From assembly GCA_013297875.1 (NCBI GenBank), contig JAAFIW010000001.1, positions 62,001 through 126,000 on the forward strand: a stretch of 64,000 nt of DNA, given 5' to 3'. Positions 55,159-63,574 of this stretch are shown here, piece after piece. The notes under the pieces were generated by a model. It had not been told where the DNA came from. It saw only the letters and a list, made by a program, of their open reading frames with translations, and did no database searches. The translations under genes were made by a program, and so were the position numbers. Numbering within the stretch: position 1 is the stretch's first letter; every line of letters starts with the position of its first letter. Source of the stretch: Comamonadaceae bacterium. GTDB lineage: Bacteria > Pseudomonadota > Gammaproteobacteria > Burkholderiales > Burkholderiaceae_C.

Positions 55159-55326
55159 AAACGAAGGGGAGTAGTTCCCCATGCTGGCAGCGTCAGGGAG
55201 GTGCATCAAGCACCGCAGCCAGCGTGACAACAAGCCGTCAATACGAAGCAAACATAACGATGTCAAAGCTTCCGGTTTGTTGGGTGCGCATCTCAAAAAA
55301 TGCGCGCCGAGCAAGACCTTCGATTG
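55158..55326 (+). promoter_or_regulatory. yybP-ykoY manganese riboswitch upstream of YjbE-type gene
   Basis: P1 is CGAAGG (55162-55167) with CCTTCG (55317-55322). Conserved blocks in order: GGGGAGTAG, GCCGTCAATACGAAGC and GAGCAAGACC. Same class as the opposite-strand riboswitch, but the stems differ in sequence. The downstream hairpin GTTGTAA/TTACAAC (55405-55424) lies next to the ribosome site TTGGAG. Confidence 0.92.
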
Positions 55327-55436
55327 ACACCCGCATTGGGTTTGATCGAAGCGTGTTTGCAGGCACCTGTGTCGCATAGCACCCGTCTACCAAACTCTGT
55401 GTGGGTTGTAAAAATCATTACAACTTGGAGTTTGCT

Positions 55437-56150
55437 ATGGAGTTTTTGTCTACCGCGTGGTGGTCCGCCTTGCTGGCGATTATTTTGATTGACCTGGTTT
55501 TGGCTGGCGACAACGCCATCGTGATTGCGCTGGCCTCGCGCAATCTTCCCCCTCATTTGCAGAAAAAAGCCATCCTGTGGGGCACTGTGGGCGCGATTGC
55601 CGTGCGCTCGGTGATGACGCTGGGCGTGGTCTGGCTGCTCAAAATACCTGGCCTGATGCTGGTAGGCGGCTTGGGACTGATCTGGATTGCCTACAAGTTG
55701 CTGGCCGACCAGGGCAGTGACCAACACGACGGCCCCGTGGCCAGCACCTTTTGGGGTGCGATGAAAACCATCGTCGTGGCGGATGCCTTGATGGGTGTGG
55801 ACAACGTGCTGGGCGTGGCTGGTGCCGCCCATGGCTCCATGGATCTGGTGGTCATTGGCCTGCTGATCAGTGTGCCGATTGTGGTGTACGGCAGCACCCT
55901 GGTGCTCAAGCTGGTCGAGCGTTTTCCCATCATCATCAAGGTGGGTTCAGCCGTGCTGGCATTTACCGCCGCCAAAATGATTGTGAGTGAGCCTTGGCTG
56001 GACCCCGTGTTTGACCCGCCGGCCCTGATCAATACCGCTGCACGCTGGGGCACCTTTGCGGTTGCCATCGTCGGCGTGCTGGCCGCCGGTTGGTGGGTCA
56101 ACAAGCGACGCACACAAACGGCCGTTGTCGGCGACGGCGCGTCGACCTGA
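55437..56150 (+). CDS. TerC family membrane protein (YjbE/YkoY type)
   Basis: 237 residues, about seven helices. Family motifs: IILIDLVLAGDNAIVIALAS at the N-terminus, IVVADALMGVDNVLGVAGAA and FTAAKMIVSEPWL; acidic residues in the first two (DLVLAGDN, DALMGVDN) are expected to bind metal. Second, distinct type of TerC protein, divergent from the Alx-like gene. Its leader contains a yybP-ykoY riboswitch and a hairpin next to the ribosome site. Role: probably Mn2+ export or loading of exported metalloenzymes. Confidence 0.92.
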   Translation: MEFLSTAWWSALLAIILIDLVLAGDNAIVIALASRNLPPHLQKKAILWGTVGAIAVRSVMTLGVVWLLKIPGLMLVGGLGLIWIAYKLLADQGSDQHDGPVASTFWGAMKTIVVADALMGVDNVLGVAGAAHGSMDLVVIGLLISVPIVVYGSTLVLKLVERFPIIIKVGSAVLAFTAAKMIVSEPWLDPVFDPPALINTAARWGTFAVAIVGVLAAGWWVNKRRTQTAVVGDGAST

Positions 56151-56206
56151 CCTCATGTACTGCCTCGTTTTCCCGAGCCTTTCAACCTCAACCCAAGGAG
56201 CTTCTC

Positions 56207-56674
56207 ATGGACAAAATCATCGTGTATGTAGATGACGCAGCGTACGCGCAGCGCCAGTTAGCGCCCATGCTGGGTAGCGTCGGCGCAAACGCTGGCACCG
56301 GTGGCCCCACGCAATGGGTGCTGGTGGCCTGCGCCCCGCGCGTGACGCACCGCATCAGCAAGTGGGTGACCCACAGCGCCCGTGAAAACTGGCGCATGGG
56401 TTGGGCCGACAAGCTGTTCTCGCAACTGGTGCCGGCACTGCATCGCCAGGGCGATTCGGTCACGCCCATCCTGGCCAGAGGCCCCTTGCCCCAGCTGACT
56501 GAAGAGCTCAAGGCACAGCACGGCACACGGCGCGTGGTGGACGCACGTCGCCCCAAGTTTGGCCACGACCTGCCACCCATCAGCGCCAACCAGCCAGCCG
56601 ACACCCAAGGCCGATGGAGCCTGTCGGGTGCCGTGGCCGGTATGGGTGTGATGCTGGTGCTGGCCGGGGAATAA
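56207..56674 (+). CDS. Hypothetical protein with C-terminal membrane segment
   Basis: 155 residues. Starts MDKIIVYVDDAAYAQRQL, a USP-like beginning without the ATP-binding glycine pattern. The C-terminus (WSLSGAVAGMGVMLVLAGE) is a probable membrane segment. No family recognised. A strong AAGGAG ribosome site lies 7 bp before ATG 56207, 56 bp after the YjbE-type gene, so co-expression under the same riboswitch is possible. Confidence 0.7.
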   Translation: MDKIIVYVDDAAYAQRQLAPMLGSVGANAGTGGPTQWVLVACAPRVTHRISKWVTHSARENWRMGWADKLFSQLVPALHRQGDSVTPILARGPLPQLTEELKAQHGTRRVVDARRPKFGHDLPPISANQPADTQGRWSLSGAVAGMGVMLVLAGE

Positions 56675-56714
56675 GCCGGCCTGCGGTGGTGGCGCAGTGC
56701 TATCCTGCACCACC

Positions 56715-57068
56715 ATGAAACTCCTTGCCAAATGGCTGCTCAGTGCTGCCGCGCTTTTATTTGTCGCCTACGTGTACAGCGGCGTGGAGGTGCGCAGCTT
56801 TACCTCGGCACTGTTGGCAGCATTTGTGATCGGGCTGCTCAACACCTTTATTCGCCCGCTGCTGGTGTTGCTGACCTTGCCGGTCACGCTGGTTACCGTA
56901 GGCTTGTTTCTCTTCGTCATCAACGCGGCCCTGTTTTATGCGGCGGCGCAATTGCTGGAAGGCTTTAATGTCGCAGGCTTCTGGGCTGCGATGCTGGGGT
57001 CGGTGATTTATTCCGTACTGGGCATCATCACCGACTCAGCGCTCGAGCGCCTGTTCGCGAAGAAGTAG
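56715..57068 (+). CDS. Phage holin family 4-like small membrane protein
   Basis: 117 residues with four predicted helices (about 5-23, 32-50, 55-78, 87-108). The stretch AFVIGLLNTFIRPLLVLLTLP followed by a further hydrophobic block is the signature of the holin_4_2 family of chromosomal bacterial membrane proteins, which are not known to be phage lysis genes. ATG 56715 (MKLLAKWLL) is used. Convergent and overlapping by 33 bp with the M48 protease gene. Confidence 0.85.
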   Translation: MKLLAKWLLSAAALLFVAYVYSGVEVRSFTSALLAAFVIGLLNTFIRPLLVLLTLPVTLVTVGLFLFVINAALFYAAAQLLEGFNVAGFWAAMLGSVIYSVLGIITDSALERLFAKK

Positions 57069-58595
57069 CTCCACCTGCCGCGCGCGGGTGTCGATGATCG
57101 AGGCCTCAATATGGTCGTGGCGGGCCGGGTCATCACGCAGCAAACGCCGCCCCATTTCTTGCGCTGCCTTCAAGCGGTCGTTGGCAGCGGCGTAGTCCAG
57201 CCAGGCCACTTGGGCCTCTGCCTCTGCCCGTAGCGCGCGCTGGGCCTTGCTGCCAGCGGTGTAAGCCGTGGCCAACAGTTGCCACGCCCCCCCGTCACGC
57301 GGATGACCCGCTACCCAGCTTTGCAAGGCCTGCGCCACCTCAGTCTGCCGACCCGTCACCACGCCCGCCTGGGCGGCCAGCAGCAGCTCGGGGCGGCTGG
57401 TGATGGCGGCGGGCTCTGGCAAGCGCTGTAGCGCCCGCTCAGGTTGGCCCTGCGCCAGTGCAATCTCGGCCTGTAGCAAACCGGTCAGCCGCTGGGCAGA
57501 TGCATCGGGCAACGCGGGCTGATCGACCCACTTTTGCAACTGCTGTGCGAATCGGTTCGCGCCTGCGACATCACGCAGGCGCAAGCTGGCCAGCGCCGCG
57601 CCATACAGCACACCGGCCTGTGTTGCAAGCGATGTAGAAGTGCTCTTTGAAACCAGATCCACGCGGGCCCGCAGGGCATCCACCCCGGGGTTGGACAGCA
57701 CTTGGGCACGCGCCGTCAGCATGGCTGGCTGGGCGCTGTTCACAGCGGGCACGGCTTTGCTGCCGGGTGGCTGGCGCGACTGCATGTCGGCCATGCGCTC
57801 CGAGGTCAGCGGGTGGCTGCGCAGATACGGAAAAGCACCGCGGTCGTTGAGCCGACTGGCCTGCTGCAACTTGTCAAACATGCCCACAAAGCCTTGCGGG
57901 TCAAACCCCGCCTGGCCCGCAATGACAAACCCGACACGGTCAGCCTCGCGCTCCATATCACGTGAGAAATTGAGTTGGCCTTGTGCCGCCACCGCCTGGC
58001 TGCCGGCAATGACTGCATTGCCCACTTCTGCGTTTTTGCTGGCCGCCAGCGCACCCAGAATCATCGCGCCGATCAGCCAGGGCGTTTGCCGCTTCTCTTG
58101 TGTGATCAGCCGTGCAATGTGCCGCTGCGTGACGTGGCTCAGCTCATGCGCCAGCACCGCCGCCAGCTCGTCGCGGCTGCTGACCACGGCCAGCAGCCCC
58201 AGGTGCAGGCCAAAGTAACCGCCGGGCAGCGCAAACGCGTTCACGCTGCGGTCTTTGCCCAGAAACACCTCAAACGCAAACCGCTCGTGCAGCTCGTCGC
58301 TGATCTCGCCGCGCGCCCGCGCCGCTGCCAGCAGTGGCTGCCAGATGCTTTGCACATACTCCACCAGAACCGGGTCGTCGATGTAATCCGGGTCGCGGTA
58401 CAGCTCACGAGCAATGCGGTCACCCAACCGGCGCTCGGCACCCGCCGTCATCTCGCTGGTGTCGCCCAGGGTGGGCAGGGTAGATTGGGAATATGCCGGG
58501 TTGCCGAGGGAAATCGCTATAAATAATATAGCTGCTTGAGCAATATTCTTAAGGGCTGGTGGCCTGAAAGGCTTAAAACGGGGCATGTGGTTCAT
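57036..58595 (-). CDS. M48 family metalloprotease with TPR domain (BepA/YfgC-like)
   Basis: 519 residues. Zinc site [10 protein letters not shown] with a Glu downstream ([12 protein letters not shown]), followed by alpha-solenoid TPR-like repeats (about 300-500). BepA-type proteases act on misassembled outer-membrane proteins and lipopolysaccharide transport components in the periplasm. The signal peptide is unusual: the N-terminal [20 protein letters not shown] is encoded by a copy of the short palindromic repeat (58516-58558) and then the cleavage region AYSQSTLPT follows. Start: ATG 58595 or 58586, neither with a good ribosome site. Confidence 0.9.
   Translation of the reverse strand: MNHMPRFKPFRPPALKNIAQAAILFIAISLGNPAYSQSTLPTLGDTSEMTAGAERRLGDRIARELYRDPDYIDDPVLVEYVQSIWQPLLAAARARGEISDELHERFAFEVFLGKDRSVNAFALPGGYFGLHLGLLAVVSSRDELAAVLAHELSHVTQRHIARLITQEKRQTPWLIGAMILGALAASKNAEVGNAVIAGSQAVAAQGQLNFSRDMEREADRVGFVIAGQAGFDPQGFVGMFDKLQQASRLNDRGAFPYLRSHPLTSERMADMQSRQPPGSKAVPAVNSAQPAMLTARAQVLSNPGVDALRARVDLVSKSTSTSLATQAGVLYGAALASLRLRDVAGANRFAQQLQKWVDQPALPDASAQRLTGLLQAEIALAQGQPERALQRLPEPAAITSRPELLLAAQAGVVTGRQTEVAQALQSWVAGHPRDGGAWQLLATAYTAGSKAQRALRAEAEAQVAWLDYAAANDRLKAAQEMGRRLLRDDPARHDHIEASIIDTRARQVELLLREQALER
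58516..58558 (-). repeat. Short palindromic repeat in the M48 protease signal peptide
   Basis: GCTATAAATAATATAGC, then TGCTTGAGCA and the distal GGGCTG box. It encodes the hydrophobic core [11 protein letters not shown] of the signal peptide. Confidence 0.88.
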
Positions 58596-58739
58596 CAGCA
58601 GGTGGGGAGCAAGCAAAGTCTGTTGGGTCTGACCTGGAATTCGGTGCGGCCTCTTTATGATGCCCAATCCGTGCAAAGGGTTCGTAAATTTCTCGTCACG
58701 CTCTTTCCCATCATCACCCATACCTCGCAACACCAGGCC

Positions 58740-59225
58740 ATGACCCCGACCCACCCCAGCCCCCTGACCCATTTTGACGCCCAAGGCCAGGCCCACATGG
58801 TCGACGTGGCCGCCAAGCCCCATACCCACCGGGTGGCCGTGGCCACCGGCCGCATCAGCATGCTGGCCAGCACCCAGGCGCTGATCGCCCAGGGCACTGC
58901 CAAAAAAGGCGACGTGCTGGGCATCGCCCGCATCGCCGGCATTCAAGCCGCCAAAAAAACCAGCGACTTGATTCCCCTGTGCCACCCCCTGGCCATCACC
59001 CGCGTGGCCGTGGCCTTCGAGCTGGAACCCGCTGCTGTTCAATGCACCGCCTCCGTGGAAACCGTGGGCCCCACCGGCGTCGAAATGGAAGCCCTGTGCG
59101 CCGTGCAAATCGCCCTGCTCACCATCTACGACATGTGCAAGGCCGCTGACCGCGGCATGATGATCGGCGAGGTGCGGGTGCTGGAGAAGCACGGGGGGAA
59201 GTCGGGGAGTTTTGTGGCGGGGTGA
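58740..59225 (+). CDS. moaC: Cyclic pyranopterin monophosphate synthase MoaC
   Basis: 161 residues, standard length. Second step of molybdenum cofactor synthesis (8-oxo-cyclopterin product of MoaA to cPMP). Conserved stretches: [20 protein letters not shown] at the N-terminus, [50 protein letters not shown] and [14 protein letters not shown] with catalytic Lys and Asp. ATG 58740; the open frame upstream overlaps the M48 signal region. No other moa gene is in the window. Confidence 0.95.
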   Translation: MTPTHPSPLTHFDAQGQAHMVDVAAKPHTHRVAVATGRISMLASTQALIAQGTAKKGDVLGIARIAGIQAAKKTSDLIPLCHPLAITRVAVAFELEPAAVQCTASVETVGPTGVEMEALCAVQIALLTIYDMCKAADRGMMIGEVRVLEKHGGKSGSFVAG

Positions 59226-59333
59226 GGGCTGTATTCAAAGCGGGCTCTTGCCACCGACCCCAATTTTTGACCCCAATTGCGTACTGTCAGCCGCGCGAAA
59301 GCAGTTGCGCTAAATGCCAAATTGCAGCCATGC

Positions 59334-59660
59334 CTACTTGCGCAACCCCAGTTGCACCCGCACCGCATCTTCCACCGCCTGCATATCGGCCTTGGTCAAC
59401 TCACCCAGCCTGGACTTCAAACGCAGCTTGTCCGCCGTCATCATCTGGTCTGCCATGGCCTTGCTTTGCACGCCTGCCACCATAACCAGCGCATTGCCGG
59501 GATAGACACGCTCCGTATTTGAAGACAGTGCAACCACGACAACGCGGGACAGGTTGCGGTTCGCCGCATCGTTACTCAGGATGACGGCAGGGCGTGTTTT
59601 GCGAATTTCACTACCTACTGCTGGGTCAACCTCAACCCACCAGACTTCACCGCGCTTCAT
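59334..59660 (-). CDS. Type II toxin, MazF/PemK family
   Basis: 108 residues. Hallmarks of the PemK/MazF ribonuclease: MKRGEVWWVEVDPAVGSEI, RKTRPAVILSND, and the C-terminal AVQLGL-like helix. It overlaps the antitoxin gene by 14 bp, the usual coupling. The toxin cuts mRNA when freed from the antitoxin. The stop is 108 bp from the moaC stop. Located between moaC and the pilin glycosylation genes, an accessory position. Confidence 0.92.
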   Translation of the reverse strand: MKRGEVWWVEVDPAVGSEIRKTRPAVILSNDAANRNLSRVVVVALSSNTERVYPGNALVMVAGVQSKAMADQMMTADKLRLKSRLGELTKADMQAVEDAVRVQLGLRK

Positions 59661-59880
59661 TGGCGCTGTCGCGAATCAAACCTTCAATCCACTGATTGGC
59701 TTGCGCTTCGTATTGCACATCAGCAGCCATAGCCCGATACCCAGCATCCAGATCGGGTGTATTGAGCACCAGTGGCCGCGCCAGCTCTTGCAAAAACTGA
59801 CTCACCTTGCCACGCCCCACCACCCGAAATAGCGCGTCGTAAACATCTTCATCCATCGTCAATGTCAATCGCTTTTGCAT
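59647..59880 (-). CDS. Antitoxin of a PemK/MazF module (ribbon-helix-helix)
   Basis: 77 residues. N-terminal MQKRLTLTMDEDVYDALFRV is a ribbon-helix-helix pattern for DNA binding and autoregulation, and the C-terminal AQANQWIEGLIRDSANEA should wrap the toxin. ATG 59880 is chosen because the first strand is at the start; ten codons more are open upstream. First gene of the toxin-antitoxin operon. Confidence 0.85.
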   Translation of the reverse strand: MQKRLTLTMDEDVYDALFRVVGRGKVSQFLQELARPLVLNTPDLDAGYRAMAADVQYEAQANQWIEGLIRDSANEAR

Positions 59881-59942
59881 GATGCACTCCAAAAGATACG
59901 TATTGTGCATTGTGCACCTGCGCGTCTGTCATGTATCGTCTG

Positions 59943-61463
59943 TCACGACCCCGCCACCCCCGTCTTGACCCGCCAGGCCTCATAGTCTTGCGGAAATGCC
60001 GCCCGAAACCGGGCCAGGTGAAACACCGCCTCATCCAGCCGCCCCAGCATGGTCGCGCTTTCAATCAGCTTTTCCACCACCCGCGCCTCGGGCGAGTAGT
60101 GCAACAAGCCTGAGGCCAGGTCATACACCTGCTGAGCGTTGTTCTGCGTCAGCGGCATCAACGACAGCTGCGCAAACCGCGCCGTGTCTTTAAAAAACCA
60201 GGTTTCACTGGACTTGGCCAGCGTGTCGTCCCGAAACGACGCCGCACGCGACTCCGGCGGTAAGTAAATCTGACTCACCCGCCAGTAATCCCACGCCACC
60301 ACACCCAAAAATGCTATTAAAACAATAGCTGCTTGAGCAATCAATCTCTGGGCGAGTGGCCGTTTTGGCTTGAAATCAGCTGCCACCGCTTCGCCCGCAC
60401 CTTCCAGCCCCGGCCGCCGCCACAGCATCCAGATACACAGCCCCACCGTCATCTGAAACGGCCCATACCACAGCGGGTACTCCACCAGGCTGTGCAGCCC
60501 AATCACCATCAACACCGTCCAAGCCAACTGCCGCGTGCGATCCGTCTCCGCCCACGGCTTCAAGCGAACAATGCGCCAGATCACCAACCCGCAAAACAGC
60601 ACAGCAAACGGCACCCCCAACTCCACCGCCAGATGCAGCGGCAGGTTGTGCGCGTTATCCAAAATGTCACAAAACCGCTCGCCGGGGTACAAGGTTATGT
60701 AATGCGCGTAATCCAGATTGCCCCAGCCCCAGCCGAGGAGCGGTTTTTGGGCGATGAGGTCGAAGACGTTGGACCACAGGGTGAGACGGCTGGCGCAGGG
60801 GGCGTCGCCGGCCTGGAGGCGGGCTAGGGCACCGTGGGTGGTGGGGTCCAGGCCCGCAGAAATGGGCAACAAAACCGTAGCAACTCCGTAGCCCAATACA
60901 CCCACTACCAAAACCCATCGGGCTGCTTTTATTCGCCAGGTACCCCACCACAGGGCTATCATGCAAATGCACGCGAACTGAAACAAACCCGTTCTGGAGC
61001 CCGACGCCGCATTCCCCCCGGCAAAAAAGCACGCTACAAGCAGAGCGGAGACTAAGTACCAAGTCTTTTCATTCAGTTTGTGGCGCATTGCGAAGCAAAA
61101 CAACGCCGCAAATGACAAATTTATCAGCGTAGCAAACTGGTTGCGCTGGCGCAGATTGGCAAAGGCTTCACCCGGATCCGTTTGGCTTACCCACGCAGAA
61201 AAAGTGCTGCTTAATCCAAAGTACTGACAAAGGCCGATCAAGCAGCTAGCAAATGCAGCAGCAAGCCACCCGAAAGCAATGGTTGCCGGTAGATTGACCC
61301 TCTGATGCGAACGATTCTCAACTTGCACGCAAGTCAAAGCGAAGGCCAGCGTACAAAGCCAAGCACTAATATTTGATACCGCACTTACCGAGGGGCCCAG
61401 CGCAAAAGGATTCAGCCAGGGAAGGGCAATTACGCTAGCCGCAAATAATTTCAAACCAATCAA
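59943..61463 (-). CDS. Wzy/PglL-type O-antigen ligase, probable pilin glycosyltransferase
   Basis: 506 residues, ten to twelve helices. Wzy_C/O-antigen ligase domain: a long periplasmic loop with GWGNLDYAHYITLYPGERF and DNAHNLPLHLAVELG, then HSLVEYPLWYGPFQM; PglL/PilO-type enzymes transfer oligosaccharide to pilin. Position after the pilin and TfpX/TfpZ-like gene supports that role. The start is TTG at 61463 overlapping the upstream stop (TTGA). A copy of the in-frame repeat (60313-60354) encodes the helix LAQRLIAQAAIVLI after the catalytic loop. The 3' half is more GC-rich than the 5' half. Confidence 0.85.
   Translation of the reverse strand: MIGLKLFAASVIALPWLNPFALGPSVSAVSNISAWLCTLAFALTCVQVENRSHQRVNLPATIAFGWLAAAFASCLIGLCQYFGLSSTFSAWVSQTDPGEAFANLRQRNQFATLINLSFAALFCFAMRHKLNEKTWYLVSALLVACFFAGGNAASGSRTGLFQFACICMIALWWGTWRIKAARWVLVVGVLGYGVATVLLPISAGLDPTTHGALARLQAGDAPCASRLTLWSNVFDLIAQKPLLGWGWGNLDYAHYITLYPGERFCDILDNAHNLPLHLAVELGVPFAVLFCGLVIWRIVRLKPWAETDRTRQLAWTVLMVIGLHSLVEYPLWYGPFQMTVGLCIWMLWRRPGLEGAGEAVAADFKPKRPLAQRLIAQAAIVLIAFLGVVAWDYWRVSQIYLPPESRAASFRDDTLAKSSETWFFKDTARFAQLSLMPLTQNNAQQVYDLASGLLHYSPEARVVEKLIESATMLGRLDEAVFHLARFRAAFPQDYEAWRVKTGVAGS
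60313..60354 (-). repeat. Short palindromic repeat, in frame in the PglL-like gene
   Basis: GCTATTAAAACAATAGC, then TGCTTGAGCA and CTCTGGGCG. Coding strand reads AQRLIAQAAIVLIA, inside a membrane helix. Confidence 0.85.
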
Positions 61464-62242
61464 AACCCGTCCACCTGAGCGAAAGAGATGGGTTTACCTT
61501 TTGGATCCAACAAAACAATCCAATCGGTCTGCTTATGGCTGAGCAGGGGCAAAAACTTTAATTGCTCTGGGGGGAGGCCAGTAGACTTGACTGCTTGTTC
61601 AAGTCGCGACGACAAACCTGGCGCGCTGGTATTCAAACTAGCCAGCGGCTTAGCTCTGCTTAAAACATCCGGCAGACTCAACTCATAGGCCTGCCACCAA
61701 TCCAACCGACTGCTTGGCTCATAGCCCTGTAGTGACAGATCGAGACTTTTAAATCTTTCGTCAGAATCTTTTGGAAGGCGAGTTCCAACCCAAATTGGTC
61801 CAAACCAGCCAACTCGAAGCTGATTTTGAGTAGTGCCATCAGATTTGACTTCGCCGCTCGTAGGCTGGGCCATTAAATCAGCCGCTGCGACAACTCGAAA
61901 GCGATCAACTTCGAACGCAATTGCAACAGGTCTTGCTATGGCAATGGAATGTAAACCATATGCTAAAGCCGCCAACTGAACCGACGCAACTAGCGCAACA
62001 TCCAAAATCAACTCTTTTCTAGATTTTTTCGGATTCAACAAAACAAGCGTTAGAAGCGGTCCACAGACTATATCGACTGCGACAACAAGAATAAACAAAT
62101 TAATACCACCTGCCATATTTCGATATGGGTACGGGTACCAAAAACCAAAAACAACCACGGCAGCGATTGAAGCCACCAGGCCGCTAGCTAGCAAATGTAG
62201 TAATGCACCACGCAAAGCGAAATAAAAACGGGTCTTAGTCAC
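61460..62242 (-). CDS. TfpX/TfpZ family type IV pilin accessory protein
   Basis: 260 residues. N-terminal half with three to four membrane helices containing FWYPYPYRNMAGGINLFILV, VDIVCGPLLTLVLLNPKKS and LAYGLHSIAIARPVAIAFEVDRF, a pattern typical of accessory proteins encoded beside a specific pilin allele; the C-terminal part is soluble. In Pseudomonas such proteins modulate assembly of their cognate pilin. GTG start at 62242, no good ribosome site visible; 43 bp after the pilin gene at 62286. Confidence 0.82.
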   Translation of the reverse strand: MTKTRFYFALRGALLHLLASGLVASIAAVVVFGFWYPYPYRNMAGGINLFILVVAVDIVCGPLLTLVLLNPKKSRKELILDVALVASVQLAALAYGLHSIAIARPVAIAFEVDRFRVVAAADLMAQPTSGEVKSDGTTQNQLRVGWFGPIWVGTRLPKDSDERFKSLDLSLQGYEPSSRLDWWQAYELSLPDVLSRAKPLASLNTSAPGLSSRLEQAVKSTGLPPEQLKFLPLLSHKQTDWIVLLDPKGKPISFAQVDGF

Positions 62243-62285
62243 TTAATTTTTAAATACTTGTGCGGGTTAAAATCGACAATACATT

Positions 62286-62834
62286 TCAGCGACATGTTGC
62301 AGGTGCGTACTTCGCCGGAATAGTTCCCAAAGCTGCCCCACCCATTCCACCGGCAGTAGCAACAGTATTGGTGGCAGAAGTGCAAGCCCAGTCAACTGAC
62401 CCTGATGAACCTGCAACGTGCGCCGCAGCCAGCGTGATGGGATTGGCCGGCGGAGCGCTGATGCGAACAAATGGAGACAATATTAACGTGCTAGCACTAC
62501 CCGCACCGACCGCCGAGTTGAATGTAATTGTAATAACACCCGTTGGTGGTGCATTGGCGTTTAATAGTATAGATACCACATATTTGCTGTTAGCCCCGCT
62601 ATTTCCGGCTTGGGCGTTCCAGGCAGTGGTTACTCTCGTAAGATCGTCAGTACTATTAAATCCGTCTGAAGCCACCGTAATTTTGGCACCCATTGCAAGA
62701 GACAAGCCTTCGGTGACCCGTGCTCGTATAGTGTAGTCCTGGTACGCAGGTAAAGCCACAGCAGCCAAAATGCCGATTATTGCAACAACAATCATCAACT
62801 CGATTAGCGTGAATCCGTTTTGACGTAGCTTCAT
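62286..62834 (-). CDS. pilA: Type IV major pilin-like protein (pilin copy 3)
   Basis: 182 residues. Class III prepilin signal: short basic leader MKLRQNG, cleaved by prepilin peptidase before F, then [20 protein letters not shown] and Glu5. C-terminal disulfide pair in VDWACTSAT and YAPATCR. The first 40 residues match the other pilins almost exactly while the rest is diverged. Ribosome site GAAGGTG precedes ATG 62834. Last pilin before the accessory genes, its transcript likely continuing into them. Confidence 0.92.
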   Translation of the reverse strand: MKLRQNGFTLIELMIVVAIIGILAAVALPAYQDYTIRARVTEGLSLAMGAKITVASDGFNSTDDLTRVTTAWNAQAGNSGANSKYVVSILLNANAPPTGVITITFNSAVGAGSASTLILSPFVRISAPPANPITLAAAHVAGSSGSVDWACTSATNTVATAGGMGGAALGTIPAKYAPATCR

Positions 62835-62882
62835 AACACACCTTCAATTTATTAAACTTGTTTCTAATCGACCATTCGCCGC

Positions 62883-62907
62883 AAAAAAAGAGCGCCGCAG
62901 CGCTCTT
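62883..62907 (-). terminator. Intrinsic terminator after pilin copy 2
   Basis: On the minus strand AAGAGCGC-TGCG-GCGCTCTT (62907-62888) is followed by TTTTT. Positioned 22 bp after the pilin-2 stop, it separates pilin 2 from pilin 3. Confidence 0.9.
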
Positions 62908-62928
62908 TTCAAAACACCACAGTAGAAA

Positions 62929-63489
62929 TTAACGGCAAGCAGAAGGTGCGTATTTGGCAAGCAGAGTACCTAAACCTGCAGCAGGCATACCTGCAGCAAC
63001 GGACACTGTATCAGTTGCTGAATTACAGGCCCAATCTAGCGAACCGGTTGTGGGAGGTGTATTAGCTTGAGCTGCGGCCAAAGTTATTGCCGCGCTTGCG
63101 GCAGTCGCTGAGCCAGCTACTGAGCGAACGAACGGGGCGATCACAATTGATGCGCCGGTACCGCCACCCAAAGTCTGGTTGTAAATTACCGTAATAACGC
63201 CAGTCGTGTTTACAGCTTGAATACTTTGCACGTACTTACTGTTCGCACCAGTGTTACCTGCTTGAGCATTCCACTGGTCAACGATCCGAGCCAGATCGGC
63301 AGGGCTTGCAGAACCATCAACAGCGATGTTTTTCTTAATCGTATCAGCCAGCCCCAAACCTTCAGTCACACGCGCACGAATCGTGTAGTCCTGATACGCA
63401 GGCAATGCCACGGCAGCCAAAATACCGATGATCGCCACAACGATCATCAACTCGATCAGGGTAAAACCCTTTTGCATAGAACGCTTCAT
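62929..63489 (-). CDS. pilA: Type IV major pilin (pilin copy 2)
   Basis: 186 residues. Leader MKRSMQKG, then [20 protein letters not shown], with the conserved Glu5. C-terminal disulfide loop LDWACNSAT ... YAPSACR. Ribosome site GGAG 6 bp before ATG 63489. The C-terminal 140 residues differ from pilin copy 1 by one residue (DQWNAQ against NQWNAQ). The pilin subunit is exported, cleaved and built into the type IV pilus. Followed by an intrinsic terminator. Confidence 0.94.
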   Translation of the reverse strand: MKRSMQKGFTLIELMIVVAIIGILAAVALPAYQDYTIRARVTEGLGLADTIKKNIAVDGSASPADLARIVDQWNAQAGNTGANSKYVQSIQAVNTTGVITVIYNQTLGGGTGASIVIAPFVRSVAGSATAASAAITLAAAQANTPPTTGSLDWACNSATDTVSVAAGMPAAGLGTLLAKYAPSACR

Positions 63490-63574
63490 AAAAACTCCAG
63501 GATTAAGGTCAGAAAAACAAAGGGCTAATGGTTTCTTGCAAGCTGTGTCACGCTCCAAAACACCACAGTAGAAA

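Noticed and set aside
56715-57068. Prophage remnant suggested by the holin-like gene
   Set aside because: No other phage gene is near; this membrane family is common in bacterial chromosomes.
58596-59192. Upstream extension of the M48 protease frame across moaC
   Set aside because: It is antisense to the whole of moaC and His/Gly rich, typical of a shadow frame.
63530-63560. Sigma-54 promoter (TGACAC...TTGCA) before pilin copy 2
   Set aside because: The two boxes are only 3 bp apart where 5 bp is required, so it does not fit the -24/-12 pattern despite PilR at the other end of the window.
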